A stretch of 10,652 nt of DNA, taken from positions 1 through 10,652 of the forward strand of contig URDK01000087.1 of NCBI GenBank assembly GCA_900546485.1, written 5' to 3'. This DNA comes from an uncultured Eubacteriales bacterium. Its GTDB lineage: Bacteria > Bacillota > Clostridia > Oscillospirales > Oscillospiraceae. Shown piece by piece: positions 1 through 6,635 of the stretch; position 1 is the stretch's first letter, and every line of letters starts with the position of its first letter. The notes below the pieces were generated by a model. That model was not told the DNA's origin and did no database searches. It was given only the letters and a program-made list of their open reading frames with translations. The position numbers and the translations under genes were made by a program.

Positions 1-871
1 TGTCGCCGTAGCGCATGGTCTCGGTGAGCTCCAGGCTGCGGCGCGTGGCGTAGTCGAGCTCCATATACCGGCCGCCCTCAAAGAGATCGAGGCGGCTTAT
101 GTGCTTCATGTCGCACTTCTGCGTCTCGCCGATGTAGCCGAGCAGCGCGCCTGCGGCGCGCACGGCGCCCTCGCAGCCCGCAAGGCCCAGCGCCTCAAGG
201 GAGGAGACGCCGAAGTGGCGCAGCAGCTGCTCCTCCGCCGGGGAATAGTCGAAGCGCGCGCCGTCGACCTGGTACATGCACTCGAGCCTCGTCGCGATGA
301 AGTCCGTCACCCGGCGGCTGGCCGCCGCGCCGGAGGAGAGCACGGCCTCGTTCGGGCCGAAGCGCGTCAGCTCGTTGAGCATGTGGTCCTCTGCGAGGTC
401 CGTGAAATCCGCGGCGCAGAATTCGCCCGTGGAGACGTCGCAGAAGGCCGCGCCGCCGCGGCGTCCGTCCAGCCAGAGGGCGCAGAGATAGTTGGCCCGC
501 TCGAAATCGAGCATGCCCTCGTCCGTGACCGTGCCGGGCGTGATGACGCGGATGACGTCGCGCTTCACCAGGCCCTTGGTCAGCGCCGGGTCCTCAAGCT
601 GGTCGCAAACGGCGACCTTGTGGCCCTTGTCTATTAGCCTTTTTATATATCCGTTCGCGGCGTGATAGGGCACACCGCACATGGGGGTCTGCTCCTCCGG
701 GGGCTTGTTCCTGTCGCGCGTCGTCAGCGTGAGGTCAAGCTCGTCCGCGGCGGTCTGCGCGTCCTCGTCGAACATCTCGTAGAAGTCGCCGAGCCGGAAA
801 AGCAGCATGCAGTCCGGGTATCTGCTCTTTATGTCCTCGTACTGCTTTCGCATCGGGGTTTTTTCCGCCAT
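1..871 (-). CDS. mutS: DNA mismatch repair protein MutS, N-terminal 290 residues (cut by left edge)
   Basis: MutS scans DNA for mispairs and small loops and then recruits MutL. The reading frame is open from the ATG at 871 down to the window edge and gives 290 residues, about a third of the usual 850-870, so the ATPase half lies outside. The mismatch-recognition domain is clear: GDFYEMF at residues 28-34 carries the Phe-x-Glu pair (F30, E32) that stacks on and contacts the mispair. It is followed by TPMCGVPYHA and by the connector-domain segment DVSTGEF. The start is supported by AAAGGAGG about 9 nt upstream. The gene begins 22 nt after the miaB stop with no promoter visible between, so I infer miaB-mutS co-transcription. 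Nothing is broken in the visible part. Identity is near certain. Confidence 0.96.
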   Translation of the reverse strand, partial: MAEKTPMRKQYEDIKSRYPDCMLLFRLGDFYEMFDEDAQTAADELDLTLTTRDRNKPPEEQTPMCGVPYHAANGYIKRLIDKGHKVAVCDQLEDPALTKGLVKRDVIRVITPGTVTDEGMLDFERANYLCALWLDGRRGGAAFCDVSTGEFCAADFTDLAEDHMLNELTRFGPNEAVLSSGAAASRRVTDFIATRLECMYQVDGARFDYSPAEEQLLRHFGVSSLEALGLAGCEGAVRAAGALLGYIGETQKCDMKHISRLDLFEGGRYMELDYATRRSLELTETMRYGD

Positions 872-893
872 GCCGCCGCCTCCTTTCCCGGTA

Positions 894-2303
894 TCATTCC
901 GCCGGGACGCCGTAGAGCGCCCAGGTGTTGCCGTCCGTTATCTCGGCCTCGATAAAGCTGCCGACGAGCGAGGGGTCGGCCTTGAGGTGCACCAGCCGTC
1001 CGCCGTTCGTGCGCGCGGAGAGATTGTACTCTCCCCTGCCCGTCTCCCCGTCCACCAGGGCGCGGAGCTTTCGGCCTATGTATTCCTGATGCTTCTCGCC
1101 CGAGATACGGTTCGCCGTCTCGACAAGCTGGTCGAACCAGACCTGCTTTTCCTCCCTCGATATCGGGTCAGGCATCGTGGCCGCGGGCGTGCCCTCGCGG
1201 GGCGAGAAGATGAAGGTGAACATCGCGTCATAGCGCACCTGCTCGACAAGCGAGAGCGTCTCGGCAAAGTCCTCCGCAGTCTCGCCGGGGAAGCCGACGA
1301 TGATGTCCGTCGTCAGCACGAGGTCGGGCATGTAGGAGCGGGCCATGTCGACGAGCGAAAGATATTTCTCTCGGTCGTAGTGCCGGTTCATTGCCTTGAG
1401 CACGCGGCTGCTGCCGGACTGCACGGGCAGGTGGATGTGCTTTGCGCACTTTTCGCACTCGGCCATGGTGCGGAAGAGCTTCTCCGTGGCGTCGCGCGGG
1501 TGGCTGGTCATGAAGCGGATGAGGAAGTCGCCGGGGATGGCGTTTATCTCGCGGATGAGGTCGGCGAAGTCGCGCCCCTCGTCGAGGTCCTTGCCGTAGC
1601 TGTTCACATTCTGGCCCAGGAGGGTGATGTCCTTGTACCCGGCCTCGACCAGGGCGCGCGCCTCGGCGACGACGTCGTCGAATTTCCTCGAGCGCTCCCG
1701 CCCGCGGACGTAGGGGACGATGCAGTAGGTGCAGAAGTTGTTGCAGCCGTACATGATGGAGAGCCAGGCCTTGACCGTGCCCGAGCGCTTCACGGGCAGG
1801 CCCTCGGCCACCACGCCCTCGCAGGGCGAGACCTCGAACACCCTCCCCTTCCTGCGCAGCGTGCGCTCATATAGCTCGGGGAAGCGCCAGAGCTCGTGCG
1901 GGCCAAAGCAGAGGTCCACGACACGGAAGGATTCCTTTATCTTCTTCGCCATCTCGGGGCGCTGGACCATGCAGCCGCAGACCGCGACGATTAGCCGCGG
2001 GTTTTTCGCCTTGGCGTGGATGAGCGCGCCGACGTTGCCGAGCACGCGCATCTCAGCGTGCCCGCGCACAGCGCAGGTGTTGACGACGATGAGGTCGGCC
2101 TCATTCTCGTCCTCGGTGAAGCCGAAGCCCATCAGCTCTATGTAGCCACGGATGGTCTCGCTGTCGGCCTCGTTCTGCTGGCAGCCGTAGGTATCCACAA
2201 AGGCGAGGGGCCGCTCGCCGCCGAGGCGGGAGCGTATCCCCGCGCATATATCTTTCTGCCGCTCAAGCTCCGCGGCAGGTATTTCAACTCTCTTGTAAGC
2301 CAT
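894..2303 (-). CDS. miaB: tRNA-2-methylthio-N6-dimethylallyladenosine synthase MiaB
   Basis: This radical-SAM methylthiotransferase adds the 2-methylthio group to i6A37 of tRNAs reading UNN codons. It is 469 residues, slightly above the usual ~440. The N-terminal UPF0004 domain has the three cluster-binding cysteines C41 (TYGCQ), C77 (NTCAVR) and C111 (GCMVQ). The radical-SAM core has the CxxxCxxC motif at C187, C191 and C194 (GCNNFCTYC), followed by IVPYVRGRERSR, which is typical of MiaB rather than MtaB or RimO. The last ~65 residues look like the RNA-binding TRAM domain. The ATG at 2303 has GGAGG 5 nt upstream. The first ~30 residues, before the TYGCQ domain, form an extension common in Clostridia. 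It lies upstream of mutS, an arrangement common in Firmicutes, and has its own promoter in the gap shared with mutL. Confidence 0.97.
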   Translation of the reverse strand: MAYKRVEIPAAELERQKDICAGIRSRLGGERPLAFVDTYGCQQNEADSETIRGYIELMGFGFTEDENEADLIVVNTCAVRGHAEMRVLGNVGALIHAKAKNPRLIVAVCGCMVQRPEMAKKIKESFRVVDLCFGPHELWRFPELYERTLRRKGRVFEVSPCEGVVAEGLPVKRSGTVKAWLSIMYGCNNFCTYCIVPYVRGRERSRKFDDVVAEARALVEAGYKDITLLGQNVNSYGKDLDEGRDFADLIREINAIPGDFLIRFMTSHPRDATEKLFRTMAECEKCAKHIHLPVQSGSSRVLKAMNRHYDREKYLSLVDMARSYMPDLVLTTDIIVGFPGETAEDFAETLSLVEQVRYDAMFTFIFSPREGTPAATMPDPISREEKQVWFDQLVETANRISGEKHQEYIGRKLRALVDGETGRGEYNLSARTNGGRLVHLKADPSLVGSFIEAEITDGNTWALYGVPAE

Positions 2304-2339
2304 AGTCCCTCCGGCGATGTTTTTCTGTAGTAACGTTAT

Positions 2340-2368
2340 ATTTTATCATTTGACAGTGGAAAGTTCAA
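2340..2368 (-). promoter_or_regulatory. Sigma-A promoter for miaB-mutS
   Basis: On the minus strand, TTGAAC (2368-2363) and TAAAAT (2345-2340) are separated by exactly 17 nt. A TG one base before the -10 makes it an extended -10 element. Transcription would begin near 2333 and give a leader of about 30 nt before the miaB ATG. This is a pattern match only, but spacing and position are ideal. Confidence 0.7.
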
Positions 2369-2385
2369 CGCTTTTACTATATAAT
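2350..2385 (+). promoter_or_regulatory. Probable mutL promoter, overlapping the miaB promoter
   Basis: The plus strand has a perfect TTGACA at 2350-2355 and a perfect TATAAT at 2380-2385, but they are 24 nt apart and cannot form one promoter. Either TTGACA pairs with the weaker TTTACT at 2373-2378 (17 nt), or TATAAT works with a poor -35. Both place the start at about 2385-2392, ahead of the mutL ribosome binding site. The elements physically overlap the miaB promoter on the other strand. Confidence 0.5.
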
Positions 2386-2411
2386 ATCCCAAAAAGCAAC
2401 AGGGCAGAAAG

Positions 2412-2417
2412 AAGGTG
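2412..2417 (+). promoter_or_regulatory. Ribosome binding site fixing the TTG start of mutL
   Basis: AAGGTG ends 6 nt before TTG at 2424, a normal spacing. The in-frame GTG at 2415 is part of this element and so is unlikely to be the start codon. Confidence 0.6.
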
Positions 2418-2423
2418 TCCCCA

Positions 2424-3095
2424 TTGCCCAGGATAAATATACTCTCCCCCTTCGTGGCGGACCTCATCGCCGCCGGCGAGGTGGTGGAGCGCCCCGCCTC
2501 TGTGGTCAAGGAGCTCCTTGAAAACGCGGTGGACGCCGGGGCGCGGAACGTGACGGTGGAGCTGCGTGGCGGCGGCCGGGAGTTCATCCGCGTGACGGAC
2601 GACGGCTGCGGCATGTCGCCCGAGGACGCGGGCATAGCCTTTCTCCGTCACGCGACCAGCAAGCTCAAAAACGAGCGCGGGCTGGAGGCCATAGGCACGC
2701 TAGGCTTCCGCGGCGAGGCGCTCGCGGCCATAAGCAGCGTCTCGCACATAGAGCTCGCCACCTGCGAGCAGGGCGCGCCCCTCGGCGTGCGCATGAAGCT
2801 CGACGCCGGCGAAATAATCGACATGTACGAGACCGGCTGCCCCGCGGGCACCACCATGATAGTCCGCGGCCTCTTCTACAACACCCCCGCGAGACTCAAG
2901 TTCATGAAATCCGACCGCGCGGAGGGCGCAGCCTGCGTTCAGGCGGCGCTGCGCTGCGCGCTGGGCCGGCCTGATGTCAGCTTCCGCTGCATCAAGGACG
3001 GCGCTGAGGAATTCTTCACCCCGGCGACGGGCGCAGGGAGAGCGTCGTCTACGCCCTGCTCGGCCGCGACCTCGCCTCCGGCATGCTCGGCATAG
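2424..3095 (+). CDS. mutL: MutL N-terminal fragment: GHKL ATPase domain, ends at frameshift
   Basis: This is the first reading frame of the broken mutL, 223 residues from TTG 2424, of which 200 are genuine MutL. The GHKL ATP-binding motifs are intact: motif I ENAVDAG (33-39) with the catalytic Glu and Asn, motif II DDGCG (59-63), RHATSKL and GFRGEAL (94-100), followed by FYNTPARLKF. The break falls early in the second, transducer-like domain, so the fragment alone would lack the part that completes the ATPase active unit as well as the dimerisation domain. A GTG at 2415 would add three residues but lies inside the Shine-Dalgarno sequence. Confidence 0.8.
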   Translation: MPRINILSPFVADLIAAGEVVERPASVVKELLENAVDAGARNVTVELRGGGREFIRVTDDGCGMSPEDAGIAFLRHATSKLKNERGLEAIGTLGFRGEALAAISSVSHIELATCEQGAPLGVRMKLDAGEIIDMYETGCPAGTTMIVRGLFYNTPARLKFMKSDRAEGAACVQAALRCALGRPDVSFRCIKDGAEEFFTPATGAGRASSTPCSAATSPPACSA

Positions 3096-4405
3096 AGCTC
3101 GAGGAGGGGCCGGTGCGCGTCACGGGCTGCGTGACGGAGCCCGCCGTGGCCCGCGGCAACCGCTCGGCACAGTTTTTCTTCTGCAACGGGCGCTATATCC
3201 GCTCACAGCTGCTTCAGGCGGCGGTGGAGCAGGCCTATCGCGGCACACTGCTGACCGGGCGCTTCCCCGCCTGCGTAGTGTACATAGACCTCGCCCCCGC
3301 GGCCGTGGACGTGAACGTCCATCCCGCCAAGACGGAGGTCAAGTTCTCGGACGAGCGCCGGGTCTACGACGCCGTTTACTACGCCGTGCGCGGCGCGCTT
3401 GAGACCCCGCGCCGCCCGGACGCCGCGCCCGAGGTGCCTGAGCCTGCTCCGGAACCGGAGCGCCCCGCACCCCGCGCGGAGGTGGTCTCCCTCCCCTCCC
3501 GGACGCCGAAGAGCGCGGCCGTAGAGCGCCCGTACACCGAAAACGGCGTGGACTACACCAGGGTCACGTGCCCGCCCGAGCCGACGCTCAGCTTCCGCGC
3601 CCCCTCTGTCTCCGCCGAGCTCTATCCCCGGCCCGAGCGCCCGGTCACTGCCACGTCCCGTCCCGAGTGGACGGGCGCAAAACCCGCATATGCGGTGCCG
3701 CAGCCCGTACCCGAGGCCCTGCCTGCGCAGGAGCCCCGCATATCGGAGCCGGAGAGGCCGCCCGAACCCGTGCAGCAGCGCCTGCCCGAAACGGAGCCCC
3801 TGCCCGAGCAGGAAAAGGAGCCGATATTCTCCGGGCGCGAGCCTGTTCGCGTGATAGGCGAGGCGCTGGAGCTCTACATACTTGTGCAGCAGGGCGACAC
3901 GCTGGTGGTCATAGACAAGCACGCCGCGCACGAGCGCATGATATATAATCGCCTGCGTCTGCGCGAGGCCGAGGTGATGAGCCAGACCTGCCTGGAGCCG
4001 GTGCCTTACACCCCGGACAGGGCGGCTGCCGCGGCGCTTTCGGAGGAGCTGCCGCTCATAAACTCCCTGGGCTTCGGGCTGGAGCCCTTCGGCAGCGGCA
4101 CCTTCGTGCTGCGCTCCACCCCCTGCGGCATCGAGCCCGCCGAGGCGCTCTCCGCGCTGGATGAGCTCTCAGAGGCCCTGCTCTCGAACCGCCGTCCCGA
4201 CAAAAATGCCGCGCGCGACGAGCTTCTGAAGACCGTGGCCTGCAAGGCCGCGATAAAGGCCGGGCGCAGCTCCGAGCCGGAGGAGCTCCAGCGTCTCGCC
4301 GAGGCCGTCTGCTCCGGCGAGGTGCGCTACTGCCCCCACGGCCGCCCCGTGGCATGGACGCTCACCCGGCGCGAGCTCGACAAGCAGTTCCGCCGCATAC
4401 TGTGA
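3083..4405 (+). CDS. mutL: MutL C-terminal fragment: transducer end, linker and endonuclease-type domain
   Basis: This is the second frame of the broken mutL; the listed start is only the first ATG in that frame and probably not a true initiation site. It begins with the rest of the transducer domain (QFFFCNGRYIR, VDVNVHPAKTEVKFSD). A long Pro/Glu/Arg-rich linker (about 110-245) follows, then the C-terminal domain. Nicking-domain motifs are visible: DKHAAHER (278-285), ACKAAIKA (386-393), CPHGRP (417-422) and the terminal FRR. The family consensus is DQHA(X)2E(X)4E; here Gln is Lys, and the last Glu position is Asn289, so metal binding may be altered. A strong terminator follows 16 nt after the stop. 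Confidence 0.8.
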   Translation: MLGIELEEGPVRVTGCVTEPAVARGNRSAQFFFCNGRYIRSQLLQAAVEQAYRGTLLTGRFPACVVYIDLAPAAVDVNVHPAKTEVKFSDERRVYDAVYYAVRGALETPRRPDAAPEVPEPAPEPERPAPRAEVVSLPSRTPKSAAVERPYTENGVDYTRVTCPPEPTLSFRAPSVSAELYPRPERPVTATSRPEWTGAKPAYAVPQPVPEALPAQEPRISEPERPPEPVQQRLPETEPLPEQEKEPIFSGREPVRVIGEALELYILVQQGDTLVVIDKHAAHERMIYNRLRLREAEVMSQTCLEPVPYTPDRAAAAALSEELPLINSLGFGLEPFGSGTFVLRSTPCGIEPAEALSALDELSEALLSNRRPDKNAARDELLKTVACKAAIKAGRSSEPEELQRLAEAVCSGEVRYCPHGRPVAWTLTRRELDKQFRRIL

Positions 4406-4420
4406 AGCAAAAACGCAAGA

Positions 4421-4448
4421 CCCGCCGCACTGGGAGCGGCGGGTTTTT
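4421..4448 (+). terminator. Rho-independent terminator after mutL
   Basis: A perfect 8-bp GC stem (CCCGCCGC with GCGGCGGG, 4421-4428 and 4436-4443) closes a 7-nt loop and is followed directly by TTTTT and GTTT. It separates mutL from folC. Confidence 0.92.
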
Positions 4449-4449
4449 G

Positions 4450-4478
4450 TTTACACCGGCGGGGCCGGGTGTTATACT
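4450..4478 (+). promoter_or_regulatory. Sigma-A promoter for folC-ruvX
   Basis: TTTACA (4450-4455) and TATACT (4473-4478) each match consensus at five of six positions and are 17 nt apart. The start would be near 4485. The -35 sits immediately behind the T-tract of the mutL terminator, so the two operons are packed without spare sequence. Confidence 0.75.
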
Positions 4479-4489
4479 TACGCGCGGAT

Positions 4490-4496
4490 GGAGGGG
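4490..4496 (+). promoter_or_regulatory. Ribosome binding site fixing the TTG start of folC
   Basis: GGAGGGG ends 6 nt before TTG at 4503. The upstream in-frame ATG at 4488 overlaps this element, has no Shine-Dalgarno of its own, and lies almost at the predicted transcription start. Confidence 0.65.
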
Positions 4497-4502
4497 TTTT
4501 CA

Positions 4503-5756
4503 TTGAATTACGCAGAGGCGCTTAAATATCTTGAAGGCGTGTCCTGGCTGGGAATAAAGCCGGGGCTTGAGAGAATAGAAGAACTGCTCGCCCGTCTGGG
4601 CAATCCGGAGCGGCGCTGCCGCTATGTCCACGTCGCAGGCACGAACGGCAAGGGCTCGACCTCCGCTATGCTCGCCGCCATGCTCACGGCGGCGGGGCAC
4701 CGCACGGGGCTCTACACCTCGCCGCATCTGCTGCGTACGACGGAGCGTATGCGCATAGACGGCGCGGAGATGCCGCCCGAGGAGCTCGCCGAGGCCGTGA
4801 CCGCCCTGGCCGCGGCCTCCGAGGGCATGAGCGAAAAGTGCACGGAGTTCGAGCTGATGACCGCCGCGGCCTTCTGGTGGTTCGCCCACCGCGGCTGCGA
4901 GTACGTCGTGCTCGAGGTCGGCATGGGCGGGCGGCTGGATGCGACCAACGTCATTCCCTGCCCCGACTGCGCCGTCATCGCCAACATCGGCCTTGACCAT
5001 ACCGGCGTGCTCGGCGACACGGTGGAGCAGATAGCCGCCGAAAAGGCCGGCATATTCAAGGGCGGTCTCGCCGTCAGCTATCAGCAGCAGCCCTCCGTGG
5101 CCGAGGTTCTGCGCGCCGCGGCGGAGCGCACGGGCACGAAGCTGCACTTTGCCGATTTTTCAAAGCTCGAACAGCTCTCCGACAGCCTCGAGGGCCAGAG
5201 CTTCCGCTATGACGGGCGCGAGTACCGCATCCGCCTTCTGGGCGAGCACCAGTGCAAAAACGCAGCCGTGGCGATAACGGCGGCGCGGCTCCTGGGTCTG
5301 CCGGAGAGCGCGATATCGGAGGGCCTCGCCAAAGCCGTGTGGCCCGCGAGGTTCGAGCTGCTCTCGCGTGAGCCGTATTTCGTCGTGGACGGCGGACACA
5401 ACCCGCAGTGCGTGGCCACGACGGCGGCGGCGCTCCGGCGCTACTTCCCCGACAAGCGCCGCGTGCTGCTCATGGGCGTGCTCGCGGACAAGGATTGGCC
5501 TTTGATGCTGGACATCCTCCTGCCCTGCGCGGCGGAGGTGGTCTGCGTCACCCCGGAGAGCGAGCGGGCCATGCCCGCGGCCGAGCTCTGCGCCGCCATA
5601 AGCGAGCGCGGCGTCCCGGCGTACACGGCGGCGGATATAGCCTCCGGCGTAGACCAGGCCATAGCGCTCGCGGGTCGGGACTGCATGGTCTGCTCGGTGG
5701 GCTCGCTGTACATGTCCGGAGCCGTGCGTGCGCGGCTGCTGGGCGAGGAGGCCTGA
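4503..5756 (+). CDS. folC: Folylpolyglutamate synthase / dihydrofolate synthase FolC
   Basis: This Mur-ligase-family enzyme joins glutamate to dihydropteroate and/or to the gamma-carboxyl of folates, using ATP, in the cytosol. The length of 417 residues from TTG 4503 is normal. Visible motifs in order are the P-loop GTNGKGS (46-52), TSPHL with the following ERMRIDG, EVGMGGRLDATNV, the GLDHTGVLGDT/EKAGIFK block that carries the folate-family signature, LGEHQCKNAAVA at the domain border, and VVDGGHNPQ in the C-terminal domain (DGAHNP in most homologues). The protein then begins MNYAEALKYL, as FolC proteins commonly do. An ATG at 4488 would add five residues but is disfavoured by the promoter and Shine-Dalgarno positions. 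Sequence alone does not say whether it has one or both activities. It is followed after 2 nt by ruvX. Confidence 0.95.
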   Translation: MNYAEALKYLEGVSWLGIKPGLERIEELLARLGNPERRCRYVHVAGTNGKGSTSAMLAAMLTAAGHRTGLYTSPHLLRTTERMRIDGAEMPPEELAEAVTALAAASEGMSEKCTEFELMTAAAFWWFAHRGCEYVVLEVGMGGRLDATNVIPCPDCAVIANIGLDHTGVLGDTVEQIAAEKAGIFKGGLAVSYQQQPSVAEVLRAAAERTGTKLHFADFSKLEQLSDSLEGQSFRYDGREYRIRLLGEHQCKNAAVAITAARLLGLPESAISEGLAKAVWPARFELLSREPYFVVDGGHNPQCVATTAAALRRYFPDKRRVLLMGVLADKDWPLMLDILLPCAAEVVCVTPESERAMPAAELCAAISERGVPAYTAADIASGVDQAIALAGRDCMVCSVGSLYMSGAVRARLLGEEA

Positions 5757-5758
5757 AT

Positions 5759-6172
5759 ATGCGTGTACTTGCAATAGATTACGGCGACCGCCGAACCGGC
5801 CTCGCGTTTTCGGATATCGGCGGCGTGCTCTGCGGCGAGGCCTTCATAGTCGAGGAATGGGACGCTCAGCGCCTAGCAGAGCGCATAGCCTCGGAGTGCC
5901 GCGCCCGGGAGGTGGGCCAGCTCGTGCTCGGCCTGCCCAAGAACATGGACGGCAGCGAGGGCCCGAGGGCCGAAAAGAGCCGCGCCTTCGCACAGCTGCT
6001 GCACGAGGCCACCGGCCTCGACGTGCGTCTCTGGGACGAGCGCCGCAGCAGTGTGGAGGCCCACGCCATCCTCTCCGCCAACGGCAAGAGGGAGAAAAAG
6101 CACAAAAAGACCGTCGACGCCCTGGCCGCGGCCCTGATGCTCGAGAGCTACCTTGCCTCCCGAAACGGCTGA
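5759..6172 (+). CDS. ruvX: RuvX/YqgF: pre-16S rRNA nuclease, Holliday-junction-resolvase fold
   Basis: YqgF-family proteins have an RNase H-like fold and trim the 5' end of pre-16S rRNA; a role in Holliday junction resolution has also been proposed. The protein is 137 residues, the usual size. The acidic active-site residues are in place: D7 in AIDYGDRRTGLAFSD, E94 in WDERRSS (most relatives have DERxST) and D120 in KTVDALAAALMLESYL. The LVLGLPKNMDGSEG signature lies at 56-68. The ATG sits 2 nt after the folC stop, with GAGGAGG inside the end of folC, so translation is probably coupled and transcription shared. Confidence 0.95.
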   Translation: MRVLAIDYGDRRTGLAFSDIGGVLCGEAFIVEEWDAQRLAERIASECRAREVGQLVLGLPKNMDGSEGPRAEKSRAFAQLLHEATGLDVRLWDERRSSVEAHAILSANGKREKKHKKTVDALAAALMLESYLASRNG

Positions 6173-6181
6173 TATAAAAAA

Positions 6182-6203
6182 GCCCGCACCAGAGGGTGCG
6201 GGC
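6182..6203 (-). terminator. Rho-independent terminator, best oriented for rpsT; may also serve ruvX
   Basis: A perfect 9-bp stem (GCCCGCACC and GGTGCGGGC) closes a 4-nt loop. Read leftwards it is followed by a run of six T (complement of 6175-6181) and so forms a textbook terminator for rpsT. Read rightwards, only CTCATTAT follows, so it would be a weaker stop for ruvX. Confidence 0.85.
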
Positions 6204-6218
6204 CTCATTATAAGCGCA

Positions 6219-6246
6219 AACCCCCGCGTCTTTCGACGTGGGGGTT
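6219..6246. terminator. Second hairpin between convergent ruvX and rpsT
   Basis: Twelve paired positions close a 4-nt loop. In plus-strand RNA one pair is G-U; in minus-strand RNA the same position is an A-C mismatch, but the loop becomes GAAA, a stable GNRA tetraloop. Neither side has a good T-run. It could help stop ruvX transcription or protect the 3' end of the rpsT mRNA. Confidence 0.5.
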
Positions 6247-6257
6247 ATACAGCGTGA

Positions 6258-6521
6258 TTATTCCATCGCGTTGAGCTTGACGGTCATCGCGCTCTTCTTG
6301 TGCGCCGCGTTGTTCTTGTGGATGAGACCACGCGCCGCGGCACGATCGACAGACTTCACAGCAACTTTATAGGTACCGGCAGCCGCCTCCTTGTTGCCCT
6401 CGGCAACCGCCGCGTCGAACTTCTTAATGACAGTCTTAAGCGCCGTCTTCTGCGCCTTGTTGCGAGCATTCTCAACCTTGGACTTCGCGTCGCGCTTCAT
6501 TGCGGACTTGATATTGGGCAT
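6258..6521 (-). CDS. rpsT: Small ribosomal subunit protein S20
   Basis: S20 binds the 5' domain and the 3' minor domain of 16S rRNA early in 30S assembly. The protein is 87 residues, Lys/Ala-rich and helical as expected, beginning MPNIKSAMKR and containing GLIHKNNAAHKKSAM. I place the start at ATG 6521 because GGAGGTG ends 9 nt upstream and this gives the conserved N-terminus. The in-frame GTG at 6533 is part of the Shine-Dalgarno sequence. It is monocistronic, with its own promoter and a strong terminator downstream. S20 often autoregulates its translation in other bacteria; nothing in the ~49-nt leader lets me claim that here. Confidence 0.96.
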   Translation of the reverse strand: MPNIKSAMKRDAKSKVENARNKAQKTALKTVIKKFDAAVAEGNKEAAAGTYKVAVKSVDRAAARGLIHKNNAAHKKSAMTVKLNAME

Positions 6522-6530
6522 TCCGTTTGC

Positions 6531-6537
6531 CACCTCC
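6531..6537 (-). promoter_or_regulatory. Ribosome binding site fixing the ATG start of rpsT
   Basis: On the minus strand GGAGGTG lies 9 nt before ATG 6521. It contains the alternative in-frame GTG (6533-6531), which argues against that longer start. Confidence 0.7.
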
Positions 6538-6576
6538 TCCTATAAAATTGCACAGGCTACTCGCCCGCGGATTGTT

Positions 6577-6605
6577 ATTTTACCATCCGGCACTATAAAA
6601 ATCAA
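6577..6605 (-). promoter_or_regulatory. Sigma-A promoter for rpsT
   Basis: On the minus strand TTGATT (6605-6600) and TAAAAT (6582-6577) are separated by 17 nt. The start would be near 6570, about 49 nt before the rpsT ATG. A weaker alternative pair (TTGTAA with TATAGT) overlaps it with poor 15-nt spacing. Confidence 0.7.
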
Positions 6606-6635
6606 GGCTTTTTTACAATTTTACTTCGAAACTTT

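Larger units (their letters stand above)
2424..4405 (+). pseudogene. mutL: DNA mismatch repair protein MutL, frameshifted (660 residues if repaired)
   Basis: MutL couples MutS mismatch recognition to strand incision and excision through an N-terminal GHKL ATPase and a C-terminal dimerisation/nicking domain. Both halves are present and well conserved but lie in different frames. The first frame is MutL-like to Thr-Pro at 3018-3023, then turns into 23 unrelated Ala/Ser/Pro-rich residues and stops at 3095. The MutL reading resumes in the -1 frame at GDGRRES from 3023. Adding one base to the four C at 3019-3022 restores a continuous 660-codon gene of normal length. The preferred start is TTG at 2424, giving MPRINIL and the usual short lead into IAAGEVVERPASVVKEL. 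Whether this is a real mutation, an assembly error at a C/G run, or ribosomal slippage cannot be decided here. The lack of any other lesion favours a recent or artefactual event. Confidence 0.85.

Noticed and set aside
807..1874. Plus-strand open frame of 355 codons opposite miaB/mutS
   Set aside because: It is a by-product of the GC-rich codon usage of miaB; composition is dominated by Val/Ala/Arg/Gly/His and it crosses the miaB-mutS border.
3203..3931. Minus-strand open frame of 242 codons opposite mutL
   Set aside because: Antisense shadow of the Pro/Glu-rich MutL linker; no start context or family signature.
3083..4405. Second half of mutL as an independent gene with its own start at 3083
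   Set aside because: MutL coding similarity continues upstream of 3083 in the same frame to 3023, and there is no suitable ribosome binding site, so it is a broken single gene.
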